DNA of 64,000 nucleotides from Aphrophora alni (lineage: Eukaryota > Arthropoda > Insecta > Hemiptera > Aphrophoridae): NCBI GenBank assembly GCA_963513935.1, contig OY740769.1:109595762-109659761 (forward strand), in the 5' to 3' direction. The notes beneath the pieces are model-generated. The model was not told the origin of the DNA. It saw nothing but the letters and a program-made list of their open reading frames with translations, and searched no databases. The position numbers and the translations under genes are program-made. This document shows positions 11,741 to 25,139 of this stretch, piece after piece (positions within the stretch are counted from its first letter, which is position 1; the number at the start of each line of letters is the position of its first letter).

Positions 11741-14029
11741 ATTATTGTATGATACATTTTGTTTGTTTCCTTCTAATATGATTATTACTATAATACTTTG
11801 GAGACAGAATGAAGTGGCACTAAAGAAAACTAAATACTGATCTTTCAAAACCAGTCACTATTATATAACAACAAAAAAATGTTTCAGCGACTATATTCAC
11901 AATTGTAATTGCACAGTTAACAAGGTATTATTCTGAACAAGATTATATTACTTCACAGGGTAATAATTTCCACGTGTGTACATTTATTTTGTTTCAATTA
12001 TCACGGTGGAAATTTTATATATGTTATTTTTTTTTTGTAAATAAACCTGACTATTGAAGTCAGCGTTTCACCAGATAGATAAAAGTAAATTTTCTTATAA
12101 TTTCAGTATTGATATTCAGATTTGGATAGGAGATACACTATCCATTTATTCATGCTATAACAGGAATTTATTAGTTCGTTGTAATTAGTCTTTACATTTT
12201 TAAACTGTATGCTATTTTATAATATAGCTGATAACTTCAATTTGTGTTAAACATATTATTTTTAAAATAGACTAATTTTTGTCTACTATATTTTTACAGT
12301 AGTTATTCCAATCGGACCATTGTTGATGCGTTCAAAATTTGATATTTCGAAGAGTTAAAAAGAAACAACATTTGATGTGGCCAAAATATGCTATTATATT
12401 AAATTCAAAAAAAATCTGTACACTCGTTTGAGTTTACAGAGAGACATCAATCTAAAGGTTCAAGGGCCACAGGTTCAAGGGACTTCAAAATGGATATATT
12501 CCGAAAGCTCTACATACATTTGAACATTCACATAACTTTTTCTATAATACATATATGTGTGAAAGTAAAATATAATAAAAGTAGAAGTAGTTTTTTGTCT
12601 AAAGGATAATGTACAAATGTCTACAATGAGAAACTTTCTAACACTAGTATAATATAACAGTTGCTTTAATACAAGGAACCACGTACTTCTCTCTGTGTGG
12701 ACGTGTCACACAAAACCATTTGTGCCGGCTACAAACCATTGCCTACAAATCAGTGCGAGAAATATTGAAATTGTTTTAAGAGCTTTTTTTTTTTATTTAT
12801 TTTGATATTCGAAATTTATCGTGTGATTTTGTCTCACCCTACGATTTTTTGAAAGGATTGGTGTGACGAGTTTTGAATTATGATTACGAAATTGGTATCT
12901 CACAGGATGGATTATCGACAAATTGATTGAAATAAGTTTGGCAATTTCTTTTCTCTGAAATCAAAAGAAATACGAAAATCTTAAACATAAGTGCTTCTTC
13001 TGGAATTTTTTAGCTAATTGTTAGGAGTAGCCATTAATTTTGTAATATTCTGCCATTTTTCCAATATCGGTAACAATGTCAGTTTAAAAAGGCAACTTGA
13101 ATTTTTATCGTTGATTTCCTCTTACAAAACCAATAATTCGTGACATTTTTTAAATAGTCATAATCAATTAAATTAAGGCTTTCTAAGTATTATTAAAAAC
13201 TCACTAATTTGGCTATCAAGATTCATACACACTCCCTGTCCAGAGCATTTTCATACAAACCCCTTTACAAACTTTGCGATATATTCCATAATATCTTTAC
13301 AAATATCAGTAAATTGTTGATTCTTCCTAATAAATAATACCTTAAGGGTAATGTTATCTTAGTAGATTATTAAAGAAAAGCGATACTAAAGCAGTCTTTC
13401 TTAAAATAAGTCTATTTGCAGATAACATTTTGAGAGCCTATATCTTTTAAATGTTTATGAATTTCAAAAAATCCATGAATAAAATTTAATTTTCTATAAA
13501 AACCAGTAATTATAAATATAGTTTACTATTTGCAAATTAAAGTGGTAAAGAAAAAACACTTTAAGTGAGTAGTATTTCTATTCATGGTGTATTCTTTGTC
13601 ACAAAATGGTTATGTTTTTTCTCCACCTTATGTTTTACTTTATTTCTGTTGGACTGTCTCGGTACAGGCAAAAAGGTAAAGAGCGTATCTGGGATAGAAA
13701 ACCCAAACACTAGTCTGAAATTTTTTCCTATATGGCTTGTAAACCCGATGTCGCTTATTTGAGAAAAAACAATTCACTGCGGTATTTGAAACATTTTAGA
13801 CTTCGAAATGATGTATTAGCCAGTACAGGATATCAAGTGTTTTGATTTAGTATTTTATGTTAAACAAGGAACTAAAAATTTCGTGTTCATCTTTTTTTTA
13901 TTAGTACAGCGTCTTGATATAGAAGAAGTTCATATTCAGTGATGTTTTTCTTCAGTGATAATTCATACTTAAGTAAGAGATTAATAACGTTAGAAGGAAA
14001 CTACCAAAATGTTTGGTAAAAAAATATAA
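11741..14029. other. Spacer between the inverted-repeat arms
   Basis: About 2.3 kb of AT-rich DNA separates the 3' ends of CPR-1 and CPR-2. I see no gene. The open frame at 13565-13762 has no recognisable domain and does not begin with ATG. Confidence 0.5.
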
Positions 14030-14141
14030 ACTCTTGTATATTTTGTGGGATGCATTTTATTTTAATAAATAATTATGACATTAGAAATAAATAACACTGA
14101 ATATGAGGTGATTGGAAATGAATTTAAATACTGTTTAGTAT

Positions 14142-16055
14142 TTAACCATAGTAAGGAGAGGCGACCTTTGCAACGGGAGCTCCATATGCAAGAGGAGCTG
14201 CATATTTGGCGACGGGTGCTGCGTAGGCAAGGGGAGCGGCAACCTTAGCAACTACTGGACCTACAGCGGGTGATTTGTGTACAACAGCGTTGAATCCGTT
14301 GACAGGATCAGCTGTGTATTCTACGGTACGGAGAGTACCGTCAGGTTCAACAAGACTGTAGCTTCCTTGGACAACATCTCCTTGACGACTTTCTTGTTGG
14401 TTCTTGGTATCTCCAGTAATGGCATCCTTGATGTCGTAGGCGTAACTGTAAGATGGGTTGGGATCGTAGTCAGCGTCAACTACAGCTTTAGCGGCATAAG
14501 CAACTGGGGCAGCGACTTTGGCGACAACAGGGGCGGCATAAGCAGGAGCTGCGTAGGCAACTGGTGCAGCAACTTTAGCGACAACTGGAGCAGCGGCATA
14601 AGGAGCGTAAGCTGGCCTGAGGGGTGCTCCTGGAGCGAGAACAGCGGGTGCTCCGATGACTCCTGCCTTAGCTACAGCTACGAAAGCGGCGAGGATGACG
14701 AACTGGAACATGATTATTAAAAGTAGAATTTAATTGTAAAATGTATACAATTTTTTACTCCCAACTAACTGGAATGATTATATTTGTAATGTAAATTCAT
14801 TATAAATAATGTTGAAATAAAACATTATTATAAAGGGAAAGAGAAAACCACAATGTATTTCTAAACAATTGTATGGCTTCTGACAGCTTACGAAATGCAT
14901 TACAACGTTTCACAAAACCAGTCTAAAGGAGAATTCTCTCTAAATAAAATAAATATTTTATTTTAAGTCACTTATAATGTAATGTTATATTAAGCACAAT
15001 GTTCTGCCAACCCTAGCTACGTTTATTTATCTAGTATTACAACTTTAGTATATCTTTTTACAACTGAAGTTAATATTAAGACGACGTTGGGAATGTCATA
15101 AGATTGCGTACGTAAGTCCGAACAGTAATATACTATTTATATTACATTTTATTTGAGAAGAATTATAATTATTCTCGCTATATTAATAAAGGAAGGGGAA
15201 AATAGACTTTATTAAAAATATTTCTCCTCATATAGTCTCTTGTGAGCTAATATCTAATATCTACTCTTTTATTATGTATACAAATTATACTATGTTGTAT
15301 ATACTAAGTATATAAAGTATTTATATGTACATGTTATCTATATAATGTCATGTTTATTTTATATTTCTTTGATTTTGTTTCGGGTATTGGCTTTGCAGTC
15401 GATTTATTGTGACTAATTTCATAATATAATATTTTCTTTTTAATTTACTTTGTATTAAATAATAACACCGATTAAGTATATTAATATCTACTTAAATAGT
15501 TAGTTATACTAATTATTATATTTTAAGTATACTGTATATTACGTGTTATTAATTAGTATATGTTTAGTTAATATTCTTATACTACTATATCTGTTAATAA
15601 CAATTAGTTTTAAACAACAATGAGTGTGTGTAATTCTGTCTTTCAAAGATATGTTTACTTCATTTTGTGTATAGTGAGATTTTAATAAAATTAACTACTC
15701 TCCTTTGTACAATTAAAAATAACTTTAGTTAAAAACTTTTCTACGTTCTAAGCTGTACATTTTCTTTGGAGTAATAATGCTTCCCTATATTGATAGATTA
15801 ATAATACAATTTATAGAGCATTCGATTAGATTATGAGAATGGATATATAATAATAGTCAAATAAATTGTTGACAATTATTTTTATCCACGAATTATGATA
15901 ATATGAATTATTTATACTATTTTAAGCCTTTGTTTTTATTGAATAATTCTACTTAAGACGTCTACAACACTTTCCATATCACAAAAATACACTATAACAC
16001 AAACACTATATCCAAGCCACTACACTCTGTAGACGCTACACACCTTGAGTGCCAT
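14142..16055 (-). CDS. CPR-2: RR-2 cuticle protein, inverted twin of CPR-1
   Basis: Same role and structure as CPR-1. Exon 1 is 16055-16044 (ATGGCACTCAAG, MALK, donor GTGTGT); exon 2 is 14702-14142; the product has 190 residues. The intron (1341 bp) is shorter than that of CPR-1 (1830 bp). By eye the 561-bp second exons differ at only about three positions: one gives A for T, and two are silent (ATT/ATC early, AAA/AAG near the end). The 3' UTR is the same to the poly-A signal (RC AATAAA at 14056-14061). The gene faces CPR-1 tail to tail. The pattern of identical exons with diverged introns points to gene conversion. Confidence 0.93.
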
Positions 16056-16079
16056 GTTTCCTGTGATGTCAGTGAATAA

Positions 16080-16215
16080 ACTAAATCATACTCCGAGTGT
16101 GCCTTACTGTCTTTATATACCTCAGATTGTGGGTCGCAACCCTAAGCGTAGATTACCTCAGCCGTACTACACCCTACCCTACTTTCTACTAGGTCCGCCT
16201 CGAGGGGTCCCCGCT
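16080..16215 (-). promoter_or_regulatory. CPR-2 promoter: TATA box and conserved upstream module
   Basis: TATAAA on the minus strand is at 16117-16112. The 24-base module (AACCCTAA to TTACCTCAG on the plus strand) is at 16138-16161. The GC-rich block 'ggtccgcctcgaggggtccc' lies at 16192-16211. Confidence 0.7.
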
Positions 16216-16390
16216 ATGACTATTGTGTCAAGAGTGTCTGAATTGCAAGGCCATTCCGCCTTGTCATGGTTTTCTTTGCCAATTTAAATTATGTTTTAGC
16301 AGTCATACAGGTCGAGTAGCGAAATTAATAAAATTACTTACACCTTTTCAACTCTGGTACTGTACTATTTAGCCAGCCAGACATGATTAT

Positions 16391-17910
16391 GTAATGTCTA
16401 GGCTACGTGGGAATTTTATCTGTATGCGAGTACATAATTTTTCTTTAACCTTTTTTTAAACTTAATACATTCTTATAGATTCTTTGCATTTTAATTCTCA
16501 GAAATGTTGTATTCATCCAAGTTAAAAAAAAAAAAAAAAAATCCTAACAATTCTTTATTTATCTAATTAAAAGATGTCGAACGGACTTACAGAAATTGTT
16601 AAGAACTCCGTAATGCCACTAGAAATACGTTTTTAAAATTCACCAAATCTACTTAGTCTCAACTTCAAATTATATAAAATAGAAAAAGGCTTTGGTTAGT
16701 GTATCGTTTTGTACAATTTGTATTTGGACAACCATGCAAAATGTATGCTATATATTTTTGGAGTTTTGTTATGGATTTTTAAAGGAAAAACGTTTAATTT
16801 AAAACCTCGTGTTCTTCAGGTTTTAGAGCTTATAAAACCCAACAGGAATCAATTTAGTGTTTAAATATTTGTAATTTAATAAAAACGAGTAATGAAAAAA
16901 AGAATAAAGATTACCTGATGGGATTCATTTCTCCAATGGTAAATTGAAGGTTTTTTGTTTTTTACCTTATCACATTCTGTAACATTTAATATGTCATGTG
17001 TCTATAATGTATAATCAAATTTTAAAGGTCGACTTTTAAGTTTCGTGAAAGGTTTTTTATTGTTTTAATTGTAGAAATTGATACTATTACATGGAAGGTG
17101 AAATAAATCTGTGTATTTCGTTTACCTAATGTAGAGTGTTGTGTTGAATATTACAGGTTATATCGTCTTACCATTTTACAGATATACCCAGTCTTCACCC
17201 ATATTCTTCACTTCTTAACGTGCTAGCTACATTCACGAGTTACTGTTTTGTAAAACACTGTACAGACAAAAAGTTTTATAATTTAAAATGGAGAAATAAC
17301 TCAACTGCTTTTAAATCTATACGTCCACGTATGTTCATTCCAAAAATAACAAATTTAAATCTATAATATTTAACGCTAATAAAAATGTTTATTAAACCAT
17401 TCTACACGAAACATAATTCTTTTAAATTAGTTCCTTCTTGAAATTTCCAAATATTATTCCATTCAAAACACTGTGTATACAAATCACTAACACAACATGA
17501 TATTTTGACCTCTGAATAGTGTATACATAGATTGTCAACGTGTACATTTTATATCGTATTTTGTTTCCATTCATTCAGTGATTCGTGGGATCTCATCTCA
17601 GACTTATTAAAGAAAGCTAGTCACCTTTCTGAGGTCCCTTCTTGTCAGTTATAAAGGAAACACGGATAAACTCAGAGAGCCAGACCCGGAGAATTGTATT
17701 TTTAACGAAGTTAAGTGCAATTCATAAAACGAGGATTCCTAGCTTTCTATAAAAATGGTAAATATAATTTTATTTCTGAGTCCGAATCAGATTCTCTCTA
17801 ATTGGTCAACAAATTTTTACACATACCTTCTTAGCTAATGATTTAAAACATATATATTTATTTATACAACTCGGTTACAATTAGTGAATTATTATTCATA
17901 GTTCCTTAAA
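16391..17910. other. No recognised gene
   Basis: AT-rich DNA with an A-rich homopolymer near 16524-16541. No coding or RNA gene supported. Confidence 0.4.
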
Positions 17911-17914
17911 GGAA

Positions 17915-18160
17915 AAAAACCTATCGGTCATCATCACCTTGTAAAAAAAGAAGAGAAGGATATAGAATAAATACCTTAGCCCTCAAATACTAAAATAGTT
18001 TCAGTGTTGGAAGAAACAAGAGATGATCATGATAGACCTGATAGGAAAGATGAAAGAGAAGGATTCAACCAATGACTAGATGAAACAAGTTGTATATCTA
18101 GTTAGGTTCCACGGGATAGCCACACCCGTGCTCACAATAGTGAGCCTCTGAGGTTTATAG
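17915..18160 (+). repeat. SINE-like dispersed repeat, copy 1
   Basis: The copy opens with 'cggtcatcatcaccttgta' and an A-rich stretch, and has a central 'gaaacaagagatgatcat' block, 'gatgaaagagaaggattcaacc', and an end with 'tagttaggttccacgggatagcc'. Three relatives (46047-46300, 57185-57432, 1668-1773) keep the order of blocks. Length of about 250 bp and absence of coding suggest a SINE or another non-autonomous element. I did not identify an RNA polymerase III promoter. Confidence 0.6.
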
Positions 18161-18169
18161 CTATATATA

Positions 18170-21100
18170 ACTAGGTAGTGAAAAGCAACTACATTGTAAA
18201 AATCTTGCATCCTTTTGATTCGTTATTAACTAATTATAAAGCTTTGTTTCTGTACATAAATTTTAAAATATTTTTGTTTCTATTTCGTTAAGTTTTAAAA
18301 TACAGGCTGACCTTAATTTCCAGAGTAACAATTTTTTGTGTGTGGATATCCTTCTGTCTGTCAGTAGTATTTTTGTTGTTGATTTTCTTCTGCAACTACT
18401 CACCCGATATGAACGAAACACAGCATACACATTATTCTCTCTACTCAATGGCTAACACGAGTTCCTTAACTGTAAATTTTGGCGAGGTAAGAATCATACG
18501 ACACTGTCACGTTTTAGAAAAATTAAAGTTAGTTTTATTCGTAAAATAGTACTGACTTGCACGATAATTTATTATGTTATATAAAAGTATAAAAAGCTTA
18601 CACAGACAAATTGTCATTTAAAATTTCAACTTTTTTTTCCTCAACCTCTGATCGTCATATTTGTCCGATATTTCCATGAAGGAAATAAGTGGGAAAAACA
18701 GTGTTCAAGATGTGATACGAATTTATAAATTTGATAATATGAAAGTGCAATATTTAACTAGTTTAAATGTTAAATATTTGTTGAAACTGTTTATACCAAA
18801 GGCTAATTTTTTGAACACAACAAAGTTTAAATTCAAAGTTGTACCGCATCTACACATTTTTATCTCCTCTTCAACTTTTTCATGGAACTCTCTACACAAC
18901 ATAAGGGTATTTAGGTAATTATGTTTTAGAATTCTACAAAACATTTCAAGAATTTTTACTTAACCATTTAGGACCTAGGGCCCTCAAAAGATTGAAAAAT
19001 TGTGTGTTTTGCTTTTCTTTTTACCCCATTTTTAATTGTTTAAAATTATAATAACTTACGGTACAAAATATATCATATCAGGTGATCTGTAATAAGTCGT
19101 ATTATAAACACACATTACTATTTTTATCTGTTTGTTTTGACACTTAAAAAATAAAATAAAATTGTTTTATTGCTACAATTGTTTGACTACTTATCAATTT
19201 CGCTATTAGGCCCTTTATTCAATTTTAAGATATTATAAAATGCCAAGTAAACATAAGCAAAAGAGTCAATTTTTCTATCTTTAGAGTGCTCTGGGTCCTA
19301 AACGGTCGGGCTTACTAAAGTTATGTGAAGAGTTTAAATGTTGTATAAAATCCGAAAACACTAGAGAATTAACCTTGAAATTTTAAAGTTAGCTGCCATA
19401 TTGTATAATGGCGGTAGAATTTTTTAAATTTCAATTTTATATTGTTACTAAAAAATAAGTAAAGTATTCCATTAAAAATTTACTGTTAAGTATTGTAATT
19501 TCAGAGATCACAATGGTGGCTCGGTTAAAATGGATAACTTGTGGATTTAGTGGATATGCCGTTTTTTATCACAATCCTGAATTATAGTAATGTATTCTCT
19601 TTTTTTTACGCTTCAAGTTTTATTATATATTGGTATTTATTTTAATCGCCCATGCAAACAAAAAAACTTCTTTGAACTCAAAGATACGTGTAATTTAAAA
19701 CACAAACAAACGTATTGCCTTCTATCAAAGAAACCGGTTCTGAATTAATTACTAAAAAACTCTCTATGGTGCTCTTTTAAATAACTAATTTTACTAAATT
19801 GACTCTACCGATTCGGATAAAATTCTGTTGAAGTAGGAATAAGTATAATATACGCAAACCATGTTGCAAGTAAATCATAGTTACGAATCAAGAATAAGTC
19901 CACAAAACCGTAATCTAGGGTCCTTAAAACACTTGATTTTTAATCAACAAAAAGATCAGACCGTGTTTGCGACATGAGATAAAAAAGTGAAAGATATATT
20001 GAACAACTACGAGGACTTATAGCTACTGACATAAACAGATTCGAGATCAACAAGGGCTTAATTACTGTCACCAACAAAACTGTGTTGTTTCCGCCCTTAC
20101 AGCTACCAAAATACTTATAAAAGTTTGTGTCTGTGTCTTTCAGACAGATGTGCAAATTTGTAAAGTGCAATGGGTTTGGCAAATAAGCTTTTTTCAGATA
20201 TCATCACCAAAGAATCCATCAAAAAGATACGTTATTAAAAATTTATATACAAATTTGTATAATGGAAACCTCTATTATTGTAATGGAAAAAATAAGTTTT
20301 CAAAATGTATGTGTTGGGTTCCTCCTGAGTTTTATTTTTACAAAATGTCTGCTCGATCTCACTGAACTCTCAAAAACGATTTGACTTCGACTTTAAACTT
20401 TGCCAAGGGAAACTTCAATTCGTCACTAGGTCATCACCAAATTTCAAAAATTGGAACGGAGCGAATATCTTAGTTAATATATATTGAAACATCGAACGTC
20501 GTCATCCAGAACTTGGTGTCCATACTTCTTTTTTTTGTAATAAATATAAGTCCTTGTGAGAATATTTTTAAAATATTTTTGTCATCTAAAAGAGGGAAAA
20601 CATACTAATTTTGGTAAAATAATTACTTACTACATACTAATTACTATTTAACTAACTTTAAATTGATTTTATGGTCATGCTACTGAATCAACTACTATTA
20701 AAAAAAAATATTTTTTTTACATTGGTTGTTACGGTTACAATTGTGGGGATAGTTTAAACTTTTAGGAAATAGTTAACTGATTTTTAAGTTCCTATTTTGC
20801 CTTTGTCACTATCGAATAATTGACGAGTTCTAATTATGTTAGATGACGTAAAATAATTCGAGTTTCAGTGTTTCTTACTTTTTTATTTCAAATTACTAGC
20901 AAGGGTAATTCACTTTGCTCCAATTAAAAATGATTTACTGTGGTTTAAAAACAACATGGTAATACTGAAGTTTGGTTTTATTGTTCAATCCGCCTATTGT
21001 CATTTTCTTTTTTAGAATTCTTTACGGAGATTTTCTTGATTTTAATAAATATCTTTCTGACAGAGAAAGCCTGGATTTGAAGTAATTTATGGGACACAGT

Positions 21101-21960
21101 TAATGGTTTTGGGCAATATTGTTTTCCAAATTGTCAACATTTTCCTTATAATTTTTTTTAATAAGCTTATTTGAGTTTTTAGAATTGCATAATTTCCTAC
21201 CAGTTAAAACAATTTCGCTGTCAAAAACTATAAAACTATCTGTAAGTACTTATTGATATCGCTGTTAAAAATTTCCTCGTAATATGAAACATTGTTTCAT
21301 AAACTGAATGTCCAAAAAGTAGAATCCAAAGGCATTAAGTACTAATTTAATTAAGGCTAATTTTAAAAAAAACATGTATACTTAAATAGCTGAATCTGTA
21401 GGTATAGGCAATAACATGCGAATTTTGTCTGTTTATTTAATGTGTTTATAGTTATGTTTTGTAAACACTACTATTAAAACAAGAGATAAATGATAAGAAT
21501 AGCGCTATTGGCATTAAAGAAAACACAGTTTCGGGGGCAACGGTTACTTCATAGCTTATAGCCCATTGATAGTAGCCTCATTAATCTGTTATAACGTAAA
21601 AGAAATCTCACTAAAACACTGTTGCAAGCAGTGATTTATCGTTACTGTCAGCTATGTAGAAATTGAAACCGTAACACACCCACTTGTACATGCACTCTCT
21701 CTCTTGCATACATATGCTGCACATACTAACTAATAATATGCACTATTTTTATTTGACATCAAGTTTGTAACTTGATTTTCTATTCTATCAACTCTAACCC
21801 TATCCCATAGACATTCGTCAGGATTACACTATAAGGTATATAAAGAATAAATATATTAAGTATGTTTGTTGCGTTTTTAATTTACATAAATATCAATATA
21901 ATTTAGACAGTTCTAAGAAAATTGAGAAGAGGAGAAAAGAATTTGTTGAACTATTTAAAT
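18170..21960. other. No recognised gene
   Basis: Long AT-rich interval between CPR-2 and CPR-3. Short open frames (18263-18448, 18661-18918, 19940-20182 and others) carry no recognisable domain. Part of it ('ggatatccttctgtctgtcag' near 18345) recalls the degenerate 'tctgtctgtc' words seen near 25999 and 53525. Confidence 0.4.
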
Positions 21961-21972
21961 CCTAGGTTGAAC

Positions 21973-24900
21973 TTAACCGTAGTAAGGAGCGGCGTATTTG
22001 GCGACTGGAGCGGCGTACCCAAGAGGAGCGGCGTATTTGGCGACTGGTGCGGCGTAGGCCAGAGGAGCGGCGTATTTGGCAACAACAGGTGCTACGGCTT
22101 TGACTGCTACAGCTGGGGCGGATTTGTGGACAACGGCGTTGAATCCATTGTGGGGATCAGCGGTGTATTCTACGGTACGTAAGCTACCGTCGGGTTCAAC
22201 AAGGCTGTAGCTTCCTTGGACAACATCTCCTTGACGGCTTTCTTGTTGGCTCTTGGAGTCTCCGGTGATGGCGTCTTTGATGTCGTAGGCGTAGCTGTAA
22301 GATGGGTTGGGATCGTAGTCAGCATCAACTACAGCCTTGGCTGCGTAAGCAACTGGGGCGGCGACTTTGTAAGCGGGTGCAGCGTAGGAAGCGTAGGCGG
22401 GGGCAGCGTAGGAAGCGTAGGCGGGGGCAGCGTAAGCAGGGGCAGCGTATGCTGACCTCAAAGGTGCACCTGGAGCTACTACAGCAGGTGCGCCTAAGTA
22501 ACCTGCGTTGGCGGCAGCTACGAAAGCGGCGAGAAGGACAATCTATTGGAACAAGAACAGATATTAGTATCGACTAAAATTATTCATTTTTAAAAAAATT
22601 TTGTAGTCATCCTTCGAACAAGTAGTAATTAATAGTAAGAGCAAATTGTCAATATCTTGACATACGTAAATAACAACAGAAAGCTGGAATGAAAACTAAT
22701 TTAAAAAATAAACCTAAATAATTATAACAGTCATTAGGAAGTCTGGAATGGACAAGAATTTATAATTTTATAATTGCGTACATTGTTTTATTGTAACCTG
22801 ATATTGTTATTTTGTTATAATTATTTTATTGAATATTACAGGAAATACATTTTTAACTTATAATCTGTATGGCAATTACTTTATTTTATAGTTTTAATTT
22901 GTTTAATGGCGAAGACAGTAATTTTTAAAACGTCCGATTCATTTTTGTCTGAATGTCGCCAATACCATTGAAATATAAATCAGTTTGTTTTACCTACATA
23001 TTAAATGTATGATGTGAACACTATTAAAATATGCTTCTTTTTTGACATAATTGTACAACTTATTAAATCATTATTATTGTAATAATTGGTTATTTTACAA
23101 CAATAAATGGTTTTCTGTGATAGATAATTTTACAGCAATCGTTGGAAATGGAATGATTCTTTGTAGTTTTAATTTATTTTTAAATGGAACCAAATTTAAG
23201 GACACGGTCAAAAGCAAGACTATACACCTTCCAATGAAATACTCATTTAATAAAAATAGAACTTTATGGTAGAAATTTAAGTTAACATTTATGTTTTATT
23301 ATTTTATTTAAATATCTGTAATAATATATTTTAAAATAAATATTACTTTACAAAATTTTTTAATAGTAATTTGAAAGTATTACATTTGTATTGATTTTTT
23401 TTTAAATTGTATTATCTAACTAAAAACTTTAAGCGTGCAATATTGTGAATGATAGTGAAATTAATTAATAAGTTTATTGCAGAATTACATTCTATTAGAA
23501 TACACAAATTTCAGACGTGTTTAAAACCTGAATTGTCACCTCGGAGAAACTTTGTACATTATTAGGTTTGAGCAATAATAACAAAATAACTTCAAAATTA
23601 AGTGTGTATTTTAGAACATAAGTAATTTATAGTTGAGAATTTTATATTTAGAAAGAAAAGAATAATATAACATTATAGAGGTTCATTCATTGAACCATAT
23701 TTATAGCCTAAAGTATTCTATAGGTTTTTTACATTAAAGTGTAAAACACTTTCCAAATTTCTACACTGATCTAGGCTAAGTGTTGTAACCTATCTTTTTG
23801 ATGAACTATTAAAACTGATGGATGTAATAGTATTTAAGTTGCATATAAACTCCCTTAAAAGATGATTTTTGAATTTTTTTAAAAGTAATAAATTAAATTA
23901 TTTTAAAACACTAATGAGATGGAGAACTTTTATGAGAAAATAAATTAGGAGAAAATAGTTTAATCGAGAGATTCTGGCGAATTAGAAAAAAAAGTTATTT
24001 ATTTTATATATTAAGTGTTGAAAAATATGAAATATTGTGAAAACGTTTAAAACAATGACAGTTGGAAAAAAAGAAGATTTTTGCTGCACCCATTATCTAA
24101 TTGTGTACCTTTTATATACAGTCCATTACCAACATAAAAAGAGACCCATACGAATGTAATTCAAAATTTTCAAATATATACCTAAATCTTTTACTACATG
24201 ATTTAACAATAAAATGACTTTTTAAAACGATTTTATTCTTTGCAAAAATTGTTGAAATTATACATTTTTCAGCCCTAGAACCAAAACTAACTTTCTAACT
24301 AGAAATCACTTAAATCATTATAAAATCCATATTGGTATACCTTTTTAAAAATGATAATTTTGTTTGTGAAATGTAACCCTGGACCCTCACAATAATAAAA
24401 CCCATTTTCAAAAATTTTAGTACTATACAATTTATCTAATTATTTTGAAGTGATTTTATTATTTCAAATTTTCCGATTAGTTTTGGGGTTGAAAGTTCTA
24501 CAATTTCGAAAACTTTTCTGAACCACTATCTAGTAAAAGTTGACATTTTTATAAATATAAGAAGAATAAAATTATCTTTACATGTTATTTTATATAGAAT
24601 TGTAAAAAAATGTAGTTTTAAATTTGAACATTTTCACTTTTGTTCTCTGGGGGAGGGGAGTGGTCCCTTTTTGGAATAGGTAAATTATTGAGCTACTTCA
24701 ATCTGACCAATAAATGTACCCAAATCTTGTTTATCTGCTGTTATGTTTTAAAAGTTATCAAAGTGTGTTCTTATTTTTCGAACATCCTGTATTTAGATTA
24801 TCATTATCCTACGAATGAAAGTTCATTATTAAAATTGTCAAACTAAATTATTTGTAATTAAAAGACAAAAATACATAATATTAAGTTTGCTTTCTAACAT

Positions 24901-24983
24901 TACATTACTTGTAATTGAATGATTTTACTAAGTCATTAGTATTGCACACAATGTTGATATAAGATACGCACCTTGAAAGCCAT
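21973..24983 (-). CDS. CPR-3: RR-2 cuticle protein, two exons
   Basis: Secreted chitin-binding cuticle protein. Exon 1 is 24983-24972 (ATGGCTTTCAAG, MAFK, donor GTGCGT). Exon 2 is 22542-21973 after acceptor CCAATAG; the product has 193 residues. Signal peptide [18 protein letters not shown], then [18 protein letters not shown] and an Ala/Tyr-rich region with two ASYAAPAY units shared only with CPR-7. The RR-2 domain has [15 protein letters not shown] and [16 protein letters not shown]. The tail repeats [11 protein letters not shown]. The intron (about 2.4 kb) is the longest of the set, and the 3' flank lacks the 'tttggtattcattttatt' poly-A region of CPR-4 to -7, so this copy is the outlier of the minus-strand group. 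Confidence 0.92.
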
Positions 24984-24999
24984 GTTGACAGTGATATCA

Positions 25000-25135
25000 G
25001 CTCTGGTACTAATCATATTCTCGTCTAAGGCTTTTATACTTTGTAAGGCTCCCCTAAGCGACCCCACCGCCCGCGCCTCGGGCCCCGCCTTGACCACGCC
25101 GAATGTGTGCCACAACTCTGAAGTCCAAGGCAATT
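25000..25135 (-). promoter_or_regulatory. CPR-3 promoter: TATA box and GC-rich block
   Basis: TATAAAA on the minus strand is at 25038-25032. Upstream the sequence is strikingly GC-rich (25050-25115). Only part of the shared 24-base module is seen (CCCCTAA at about 25056); the TTACCTCAG half is missing. This promoter is the most diverged of the seven. Confidence 0.55.
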
Positions 25136-25139
25136 GGCC

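Larger units (their letters stand above)
14030..16390 (-). repeat. Right arm of the large inverted repeat carrying CPR-2
   Basis: Reverse-complement partner of about 8895-11740. It is about 0.5 kb shorter, entirely because its intron is shorter. The outer edge lies near 16385, where 'ttagccagcc' matches 'ggatggctaag' at about 8902. Confidence 0.85.

Noticed and set aside
22216..22577. Arg/Gln-rich and Gly/Ser-rich frames antisense to the AAPAY repeats of CPR-3, -4, -6 and -7
   Set aside because: They are shadows of the 15-bp coding repeats on the other strand.
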